Below, in pieces: positions 1-5,231 of a DNA stretch of 5,231 bases (positions within the stretch are counted from its first letter, which is position 1; each line of letters begins with the position of its first letter). The notes under the pieces are model-generated. The model saw nothing but the letters and a program-made list of their open reading frames with translations, was not told where the DNA came from and did no database searches. The translations under genes and the position numbers were made by a program. The stretch is from Burkholderiaceae bacterium (lineage in GTDB: Bacteria; Pseudomonadota; Gammaproteobacteria; Burkholderiales; Burkholderiaceae_C), in the NCBI GenBank assembly GCA_013693755.1, contig CP059256.1, positions 1,940,492-1,945,722 on the forward strand, read 5' to 3'.

Positions 1-240
1 ACCCTGGCGGCGAGCACGCTGCTGGCCAATGACAGCGACCCCGATGCGGGCGATGTGCTCACCATCACCGCGGTGGCCCCGGGCACCGGCGGCACGCCGG
101 TGCTCAACCCGGATGGCAGCGTGAGCTTCACGCCTGCGGCCAACTTCAACGGTGTGGCCACCTTCACCTACACCATCAGCGACGGCCACGGCGGCAGCAG
201 CACCGCCACCGTCACCGTCAACGTCGCGCCGGTCAACGAC
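1..240 (+). repeat. Unit 1, partial, with private silent variants
   Basis: This unit begins at the TLAASTLL part of the repeat. It reads CTG (bases 4-6) where all later units have CTT, and GAT (52-54) where the others have GAC. It also has GCG (70-72) for Ala, shared only with unit 10. Its protein sequence is otherwise the consensus with the TISDG form. The cluster of silent differences may mean it is near the left edge of the array, but the upstream sequence is not in the window. Confidence 0.9.
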
Positions 241-3200
241 CCGCCGCTGGCGCTCGACGACACCGCCAGCGCCAGCGAAGACACGCCGCTCACCCTTGCG
301 GCGAGCACGCTGCTGGCCAATGACAGCGACCCCGATGCGGGCGACGTGCTCACCATCACCGCCGTGGCCCCGGGCACCGGCGGCACGCCGGTGCTCAACC
401 CGGATGGCAGCGTGAGCTTCACGCCTGCGGCCAACTTCAACGGTGTGGCCACCTTCACCTACACCATCAGCGACGGCCACGGCGGCAGCAGCACCGCCAC
501 CGTCACCGTCAACGTCGCGCCGGTCAACGACCCGCCGCTGGCCGTCAACGACACCGTCAGCGCCACCGAAGACACGCCGCTCACCCTTGCGGCGAGCACC
601 CTGCTGGCCAATGACAGCGACCCCGATGCGGGCGACGTGCTCACCATCACCGCCGTGGCCCCGGGCACCGGCGGCACGCCGGTGCTCAACCCGGATGGCA
701 GCGTGAGCTTCACGCCCGCGGCCAACTTCAACGGTGTGGCCACCTTCACCTACACCATCAGCGACGGCCACGGCGGCAGCAGCACCGCCACCGTCACCGT
801 CAACGTCGCGCCGGTCAACGACCCGCCGCTGGCCGTCAACGACACCGTCAGCGCCACCGAAGACACGCCGCTCACCCTTGCGGCGAGCACGCTGCTGGCC
901 AATGACAGCGACCCCGATGCGGGCGACGTGCTCACCATCACCGCCGTGGCCCCGGGCACCGGCGGCACGCCGGTGCTCAACCCGGATGGCAGCGTGAGCT
1001 TCACGCCCGCGGCCAACTTCAACGGTGTGGCCACCTTCACCTACACCATCAGCGACGGCCACGGCGGCAGCAGCACCGCCACCGTCACCGTCAACGTCGC
1101 GCCGGTCAACGATGCGCCGCTGGCCGTCAACGACACCGTCAGCGCCACCGAAGACACGCCGCTCACCCTTGCGGCGAGCACGCTGCTGGCCAATGACAGC
1201 GACCCCGATGCGGGCGACGTGCTCACCATCACCGCCGTGGCCCCGGGCACCGGCGGCACGCCGGTGCTCAACCCGGATGGCAGCGTGAGCTTCACGCCCG
1301 CGGCCAACTTCAACGGTGTGGCCACCTTCACCTACACCATCAGCGACGGCCACGGCGGCAGCAGCACCGCCACCGTCACCGTCAACGTCGCGCCGGTCAA
1401 CGATGCGCCGCTGGCCGTCAACGACACCGTCAGCGCCACCGAAGACACGCCGCTCACCCTTGCGGCGAGCACCCTGCTGGCCAATGACAGCGACCCCGAT
1501 GCGGGCGACGTGCTCACCATCACCGCCGTGGCCCCGGGCACCGGCGGCACGCCGGTGCTCAACCCGGATGGCAGCGTGAGCTTCACGCCTGCGGCCAACT
1601 TCAACGGTGTGGCCACCTTCACCTACACCATCAGCGACGGCCACGGCGGCAGCAGCACCGCCACCGTCACCGTCAACGTCGCGCCGGTCAACGACCCGCC
1701 GCTGGCCGTCAACGACACCGTCAGCGCCACCGAAGACACGCCGCTCACCCTTGCGGCGAGCACGCTGCTGGCCAATGACAGCGACCCCGATGCGGGCGAC
1801 GTGCTCACCATCACCGCCGTGGCCCCGGGCACGGGCGGCACGCCGGTGCTCAACCCCGATGGCAGCGTGAGCTTCACGCCTGCGGCCAACTTCAACGGCG
1901 TGGCCACCTTCACCTACACGGTGAGCGACGGCCACGGCGGCAGCAGCACCGCCACCGTCACCGTCAACGTCGCGCCGGTCAACGACCCGCCGCTGGCGCT
2001 CGACGACACCGTCAGCGCCACCGAAGACACGCCGCTCACCCTTGCGGCGAGCACGCTGCTGGCCAATGACAGCGACCCCGATGCGGGCGACGTGCTCACC
2101 ATCACCGCCGTGGCCCCGGGCACCGGCGGCACGCCGGTGCTCAACCCGGATGGCAGCGTGAGCTTCACGCCTGCGGCCAACTTCAACGGCGTGGCCACCT
2201 TCACCTACACGGTGAGCGACGGCCACGGCGGCAGCAGCACCGCCACCGTCACCGTCAACGTCGCGCCGGTCAACGACCCGCCGCTGGCGCTCGACGACAC
2301 CGCCAGCGCCAGCGAAGACACGCCGCTCACCCTTGCGGCGAGCACGCTGCTGGCCAATGACAGCGACCCCGATGCGGGCGACGTGCTCACCATCACCGCC
2401 GTGGCCCCGGGCACGGGCGGCACGCCGGTGCTCAACCCCGATGGCAGCGTGAGCTTCACGCCCGCGCCCAACTTCAACGGCGTGGCCACCTTCACTTACA
2501 CCATCAGCGACGGCCACGGCGGCAGCAGCACCGCCACCGTCACCGTCAACGTCGCGCCGGTCAACGACCCGCCGCTGGCGCTCGACGACACCGCCAGCGC
2601 CAGCGAAGACACGCCGCTCACCCTTGCGGCGAGCACGCTGCTGGCCAATGACAGCGACCCCGATGCGGGCGACGTGCTCACCATCACCGCGGTGGCCCCG
2701 GGCACGGGCGGCACGCCGGTGCTCAACCCCGATGGCAGCGTGAGCTTCACGCCTGCGGCCAACTTCAACGGCGTGGCCACCTTCACCTACACGGTGAGCG
2801 ACGGCCACGGCGGCAGCAGCACCGCCACCGTCACCGTCAACGTCGCGCCGGTCAACGATGCGCCGCTGGCCGTCAACGACACCGTCAGCGCCACCGAAGA
2901 CACGCCGCTCACCCTTGCGGCGAGCACCCTGCTGGCCAATGACAGCGACCCCGATGCGGGCGACGTGCTCACCATCACCGCCGTGGCCCCGGGCACCGGC
3001 GGCACGCCGGTGCTCAACCCGGATGGCAGCGTGAGCTTCACGCCCGCGGCCAACTTCAACGGTGTGGCCACCTTCACCTACACCATCAGCGACGGCCACG
3101 GCGGCAGCAGCACCGCCACCGTCACCGTCAACGTCGCGCCGGTCAACGACCCGCCGCTGGCGCTCGACGACACCGCCAGCGCCAGCGAAGACACGCCGCT

Positions 3201-5223
3201 CACCCTTGCGGCGAGCACGCTGCTGGCCAATGACAGCGACCCCGATGCGGGCGACGTGCTCACCATCACCGCCGTGGCCCCGGGCACCGGCGGCACGCCG
3301 GTGCTCAACCCGGATGGCAGCGTGAGCTTCACGCCTGCGGCCAACTTCAACGGTGTGGCCACCTTCACCTACACCATCAGCGACGGCCACGGCGGCAGCA
3401 GCACCGCCACCGTCACCGTCAACGTCGCGCCGGTCAACGATGCGCCGCTGGCCGTCAACGACACCGTCAGCGCCACCGAAGACACGCCGCTCACCCTTGC
3501 GGCGAGCACGCTGCTGGCCAATGACAGCGACCCCGATGCGGGCGACGTGCTCACCATCACCGCCGTGGCCCCGGGCACCGGCGGCACGCCGGTGCTCAAC
3601 CCGGATGGCAGCGTGAGCTTCACGCCCGCGGCCAACTTCAACGGTGTGGCCACCTTCACCTACACCATCAGCGACGGCCACGGCGGCAGCAGCACCGCCA
3701 CCGTCACCGTCAACGTCGCGCCGGTCAACGACCCGCCGCTGGCCGTCAACGACACCGTCAGCGCCACCGAAGACACGCCGCTCACCCTTGCGGCGAGCAC
3801 GCTGCTGGCCAATGACAGCGACCCCGATGCGGGCGACGTGCTCACCATCACCGCCGTGGCCCCGGGCACCGGCGGCACGCCGGTGCTCAACCCGGATGGC
3901 AGCGTGAGCTTCACGCCCGCGGCCAACTTCAACGGTGTGGCCACCTTCACCTACACCATCAGCGACGGCCACGGCGGCAGCAGCACCGCCACCGTCACCG
4001 TCAACGTCGCGCCGGTCAACGATGCGCCGCTGGCCGTCAACGACACCGTCAGCGCCACCGAAGACACGCCGCTCACCCTTGCGGCGAGCACCCTGCTGGC
4101 CAATGACAGCGACCCCGATGCGGGCGACGTGCTCACCATCACCGCCGTGGCCCCGGGCACCGGCGGCACGCCGGTGCTCAACCCGGATGGCAGCGTGAGC
4201 TTCACGCCTGCGGCCAACTTCAACGGTGTGGCCACCTTCACCTACACCATCAGCGACGGCCACGGCGGCAGCAGCACCGCCACCGTCACCGTCAACGTCG
4301 CGCCGGTCAACGACCCGCCGCTGGCCGTCAACGACACCGTCAGCGCCACCGAAGACACGCCGCTCACCCTTGCGGCGAGCACGCTGCTGGCCAATGACAG
4401 CGACCCCGATGCGGGCGACGTGCTCACCATCACCGCCGTGGCCCCGGGCACCGGCGGCACGCCGGTGCTCAACGGCGACGGCAGCGTGAGCTTCACGCCC
4501 GCGGCCAACTTCAACGGTGTGGCCACCTTCACCTACACCATCAGCGACGGCCACGGCGGCAGCAGCACCGCCACCGTCACCGTCAACGTCGCGCCGGTCA
4601 ACGACCCGCCGGTCAACACCGTGCCTGGTGCCCAGAGCACGGCCGAAGACACGCCCAAGGCCATCAGTGGTGTGAGCGTGGCCGATGCGGACAGCGCGAG
4701 CCTGACCACCACCATCAGCGTGCTGCACGGCACCCTGAGCGTGAGCACTGGGGGCGGCGCCACCATTACCAACAACGGCACGGGCACGGTCACCCTCAGT
4801 GGTACGGCCGCGCAGATCAATGCTGCGCTGGCTGGGCTCACCTACACCAACACGCCCGACTACAACGGCAGCGACACCCTCACCATCGCCACCAGCGACG
4901 GCAGCCTCACCGATACCGACACGGTGGCCATCACCGTCACGCCGGTGGCCGACATCACCGCAGACAGCGTGAGCACGGCGTTCAACACGCCGATCAGCTA
5001 CAACCCCATCACCGGCACCAACGGTGCCACGGCAGACAGTTTCGAAGGGGCGAGCCCTCAGATCACGGCCATCAACGGCACGGCTATTACGGTGGGCGGG
5101 CCTGGTGTTGCGGTGACCGGCGGCGTGGTCACGCTCGGTGCGGGCAATGTGCTGACCTTCACCCCAAACACTGGCTTCACAGGCACGAGCAACTACACCT
5201 ACACGGTCAGCAGCGGGGCGTGA
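1..5223 (+). CDS. Giant tandem-repeat Ig-like/cadherin-like adhesin (tandem-95/VCBS type), 5' partial, probable 3' frameshift
   Basis: The frame is open from base 1 to a TGA at 5221-5223 (1740 codons), and the true start is upstream. Any start inside the window, such as the GTG at 55, falls in the middle of a domain. Seen in order (residue 1 = base 1): a partial repeat (residues 1-80), fifteen 97-residue repeats (81-1535), a different domain of about 116 residues (1536-1651), and a third type cut off at 1740. Each repeat has the family hallmarks: an EDTPL entry, ANDSDPDAGD, NPDGSVSFTP, NFNGVATFTYT, SDGHGG and a closing VND. From family knowledge, such beta-sandwich arrays form long stalks of surface or type I-secreted adhesins, often rigidified by calcium bound to the Asp-rich loops. 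That role is inferred here. No signal peptide, RTX block or secretion signal is visible. Lys1553 is the only Lys/Arg, and Cys, Trp and Met are absent. The stop probably reflects a one-base loss at 5215-5218. The repeat family call is firm; the adhesin role is likely but unproven. Confidence 0.9.
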   Translation, partial: TLAASTLLANDSDPDAGDVLTITAVAPGTGGTPVLNPDGSVSFTPAANFNGVATFTYTISDGHGGSSTATVTVNVAPVNDPPLALDDTASASEDTPLTLAASTLLANDSDPDAGDVLTITAVAPGTGGTPVLNPDGSVSFTPAANFNGVATFTYTISDGHGGSSTATVTVNVAPVNDPPLAVNDTVSATEDTPLTLAASTLLANDSDPDAGDVLTITAVAPGTGGTPVLNPDGSVSFTPAANFNGVATFTYTISDGHGGSSTATVTVNVAPVNDPPLAVNDTVSATEDTPLTLAASTLLANDSDPDAGDVLTITAVAPGTGGTPVLNPDGSVSFTPAANFNGVATFTYTISDGHGGSSTATVTVNVAPVNDAPLAVNDTVSATEDTPLTLAASTLLANDSDPDAGDVLTITAVAPGTGGTPVLNPDGSVSFTPAANFNGVATFTYTISDGHGGSSTATVTVNVAPVNDAPLAVNDTVSATEDTPLTLAASTLLANDSDPDAGDVLTITAVAPGTGGTPVLNPDGSVSFTPAANFNGVATFTYTISDGHGGSSTATVTVNVAPVNDPPLAVNDTVSATEDTPLTLAASTLLANDSDPDAGDVLTITAVAPGTGGTPVLNPDGSVSFTPAANFNGVATFTYTVSDGHGGSSTATVTVNVAPVNDPPLALDDTVSATEDTPLTLAASTLLANDSDPDAGDVLTITAVAPGTGGTPVLNPDGSVSFTPAANFNGVATFTYTVSDGHGGSSTATVTVNVAPVNDPPLALDDTASASEDTPLTLAASTLLANDSDPDAGDVLTITAVAPGTGGTPVLNPDGSVSFTPAPNFNGVATFTYTISDGHGGSSTATVTVNVAPVNDPPLALDDTASASEDTPLTLAASTLLANDSDPDAGDVLTITAVAPGTGGTPVLNPDGSVSFTPAANFNGVATFTYTVSDGHGGSSTATVTVNVAPVNDAPLAVNDTVSATEDTPLTLAASTLLANDSDPDAGDVLTITAVAPGTGGTPVLNPDGSVSFTPAANFNGVATFTYTISDGHGGSSTATVTVNVAPVNDPPLALDDTASASEDTPLTLAASTLLANDSDPDAGDVLTITAVAPGTGGTPVLNPDGSVSFTPAANFNGVATFTYTISDGHGGSSTATVTVNVAPVNDAPLAVNDTVSATEDTPLTLAASTLLANDSDPDAGDVLTITAVAPGTGGTPVLNPDGSVSFTPAANFNGVATFTYTISDGHGGSSTATVTVNVAPVNDPPLAVNDTVSATEDTPLTLAASTLLANDSDPDAGDVLTITAVAPGTGGTPVLNPDGSVSFTPAANFNGVATFTYTISDGHGGSSTATVTVNVAPVNDAPLAVNDTVSATEDTPLTLAASTLLANDSDPDAGDVLTITAVAPGTGGTPVLNPDGSVSFTPAANFNGVATFTYTISDGHGGSSTATVTVNVAPVNDPPLAVNDTVSATEDTPLTLAASTLLANDSDPDAGDVLTITAVAPGTGGTPVLNGDGSVSFTPAANFNGVATFTYTISDGHGGSSTATVTVNVAPVNDPPVNTVPGAQSTAEDTPKAISGVSVADADSASLTTTISVLHGTLSVSTGGGATITNNGTGTVTLSGTAAQINAALAGLTYTNTPDYNGSDTLTIATSDGSLTDTDTVAITVTPVADITADSVSTAFNTPISYNPITGTNGATADSFEGASPQITAINGTAITVGGPGVAVTGGVVTLGAGNVLTFTPNTGFTGTSNYTYTVSSGA
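83..4468 (+). repeat. Inverted repeat recurring once per unit (16 sites, 291-bp spacing)
   Basis: In each unit an 8-base arm GCACCGGC is followed, after a 5-base GGCAC spacer, by its exact reverse complement GCCGGTGC. In unit 1 the arms are 83-90 and 96-103, in unit 2 374-381 and 387-394, and so on every 291 bases to 4448-4468. In RNA the stem could extend by a G-U and a G-C pair. Units 7, 9 and 10 (starting at 1829, 2411 and 2702) have GCACGGGC, which breaks one pair, leaving 13 perfect copies. The element encodes GTGGTPVL, so it may simply be a by-product of GC-rich coding. It has no U tract and is not a terminator. Confidence 0.8.
1696..2859 (+). repeat. Units 7-10: variant sub-block of the array
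   Basis: These four units share GGC for Gly in NFNGVA, where all the others have GGT. Units 7, 9 and 10 also have ACG in GTGG and CCC in NPDG, where the rest have ACC and CCG. Units 7, 8 and 10 carry ACGGTG (Thr-Val) giving TVSDG, while unit 9 keeps TISDG with a private ACT. Unit 8 is mosaic: its entry joins LDD to TVSAT, its centre has the majority ACC and CCG alleles, and its end has the sub-block GGC and ACGGTG alleles. Unit 9 has a private Ala-to-Pro change at 2467-2469 (PAPNFNG). This looks like an older or separately evolved lineage of units inside the array, partly overwritten by exchange with its neighbours. Confidence 0.88.
4315..4605 (+). repeat. Unit 16: last unit, with NGDGS variant
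   Basis: This is the last 97-residue copy before the sequence diverges. It alone reads GGCGAC at 4474-4479 where the others have CCGGAT or CCCGAT, changing NPDGS to NGDGS. The rest follows the VNDTVSAT/TISDG type. A private change in the terminal unit fits reduced homogenisation at the array border, although the other positions remain fully homogenised. Confidence 0.92.
4606..4953 (+). other. Non-array Ig-like/cadherin-like domain (protein domain, residues 1536-1651)
   Basis: After the last VND the sequence enters a different domain of about 116 residues. It starts PPVNTVPGAQ and carries the EDTP entry motif. It continues through SVADADSASL, VLHGTLSV, GTVTLSGTAAQINAALAGL, TYTNTPDYNGSDTLTI and SDGSLTDTDTVAITV to a closing PVAD. 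The order of a TLSGT..AINAAL helix-like turn, a YNGSDTLT strand and a final TVAITV strand is familiar from Ig-like domains of bacterial giant repeat proteins, where it often alternates with VCBS/cadherin-like units. It holds the only Lys of the visible protein (4657-4659). It is not similar to the 291-bp unit at the DNA level beyond short motifs. A structural role in the stalk is inferred. Confidence 0.75.
4954..5220 (+). other. C-terminal Ig-like domain, cut short by the stop (residues 1652-1740)
   Basis: A third domain type begins ITADSVSTAFNTPISYN, followed by DSFEGASPQITAINGTAI, a VTGGVVTLGAGNVLTFTP stretch and TGFTGTSNYTYTVSSG. From memory, such domains normally end in a strand like YTVSSGGVTET followed by a short beta strand. 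Here the reading frame gives SSGA and stops, so the last strand is missing. The -1 frame supplies the expected residues. The base composition is somewhat less GC-extreme than the array, and codon use is more varied, as expected for sequence that is not being homogenised. Confidence 0.75.
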
Positions 5224-5231
5224 CCGAGACG
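5215..5231 (+). other. Probable one-base deletion in a G run; coding continues in the -1 frame
   Basis: The run GGGG at 5215-5218 is followed by CGTGACCGAGACG. As written, the frame gives Gly-Ala-stop. One extra G would give GGG GGC GTG ACC GAG ACG, that is GGVTET, the usual ending of this domain. The -1 frame is open from 5217 to the window end. The site is not a classical X XXY YYZ slippery heptamer, because slipping back one base would place CGG under a Gly tRNA. A mutation or a homopolymer sequencing error is therefore more likely than programmed frameshifting. Confidence 0.72.

Larger units (their letters stand above)
1..4605 (+). repeat. Tandem array of 291-bp in-frame units (1 partial + 15 complete)
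   Basis: The period is exactly 291 bp with no indel, so every unit encodes 97 residues in the same frame. Taking the codon after VND as the unit start, unit 1 is 1-240 (its first 17 codons are outside the window). Units 2 to 16 start at 241, 532, 823, 1114, 1405, 1696, 1987, 2278, 2569, 2860, 3151, 3442, 3733, 4024 and 4315. About 20 positions vary, mostly biallelic. First residue: Ala in units 5, 6, 11, 13 and 15, Pro in the others. Entry type: LDDTASAS in 2, 9, 10 and 12; mixed LDDTVSAT in 8; VNDTVSAT in the rest. Thr codon before CTGCTGGCC: ACC in 3, 6, 11 and 15, ACG elsewhere. TVSDG replaces TISDG in 7, 8 and 10. Bases coding the closing TATVTVNVAPVN stretch are invariant in all 16 units. 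Synonymous sites as uniform as coding ones point to recent expansion or ongoing homogenisation. Confidence 0.98.

Noticed and set aside
55..57. GTG at 55 as the start codon of the gene
   Set aside because: The frame is open to base 1, the GTG encodes the Val of AGDVLTI inside a conserved repeat, and no Shine-Dalgarno-like sequence precedes it. The same GTG occurs in every unit.
83..103. Inverted repeat as a rho-independent terminator
   Set aside because: There is no T tract after the stem, and it lies inside a continuous coding frame and recurs in all units.
152..4489. 87-codon Pro/Ser/Thr/Arg-rich frames in another plus-strand frame
   Set aside because: These are shadow frames of the repeat with the same 291-bp spacing and compositional bias, and they lack plausible initiation signals.
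1..4605. CRISPR array or other direct-repeat/spacer structure
   Set aside because: The repeats are contiguous, 291 bp long and in-frame coding, with no unique spacers.
168..4841. Series of about 96-codon open frames on the minus strand, one per unit
   Set aside because: They repeat with the 291-bp period, each ending at the same stop, and arise from the GC-rich codon pattern of the real frame. Their translations are low-complexity Ala/Val/Ser sequence with no recognisable domain.
4606..5220. RTX calcium-binding nonapeptides near the C-terminus
   Set aside because: Gly- and Asp-rich stretches are present, but no run of GGxGxDxxx repeats can be read.
5220..5231. A new gene starting at GTG 5220 and overlapping the stop as GTGA
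   Set aside because: The overlap resembles translational coupling, but the residues VTET continue the interrupted domain exactly, and there is no convincing ribosome binding site upstream. A frameshift explains it better.

Overview
The window is almost entirely one reading frame. Frame 1 on the plus strand is open from the first base to a TGA at 5221-5223, giving 1740 visible codons, and the gene's 5' end lies outside the window. It encodes part of a very large, repetitive, Ig-like/cadherin-like protein of the kind annotated as tandem-95 repeat, VCBS or Ig-like giant adhesins. These are typically cell-surface or secreted proteins that act in attachment and biofilm formation. The organism is probably a high-GC proteobacterium. 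A hand count of one repeat unit gives 208 G+C out of 291 bases (about 71%). The wording of the last two domains resembles giant proteins I associate with Burkholderiales, but that placement is tentative.

Layout: bases 1-4605 are a tandem array with an exact 291-bp (97-residue) period: one partial unit (80 residues) followed by 15 complete units. The units are nearly identical at the DNA level, third codon positions included. Only about 20 positions vary, mostly between two alleles, and the alleles are shuffled between units as expected from unequal crossing-over or gene conversion. Bases 4606-4953 encode a different domain of about 116 residues. Bases 4954-5220 encode a third type of domain that is cut off by the stop.

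Three points stand out. (1) The terminal TGA looks like a one-base deletion in a GGGG run at 5215-5218. The -1 frame continues as GVTET, the usual ending of this domain type, so the protein is probably longer than the frame suggests, or the gene is broken here. (2) The visible protein has a single Lys/Arg (Lys1553) in 1740 residues and no Cys, Trp or Met. Each repeat carries about 10-11 acidic residues, so the stalk is extremely anionic. (3) Each unit carries an inverted repeat able to form a hairpin, perfect in 13 of 16 units.

I see no RNA gene, promoter, ribosome binding site, terminator, mobile element or CRISPR array. No signal peptide, RTX nonapeptide block or C-terminal secretion signal lies inside the window, so the export route cannot be read from it.
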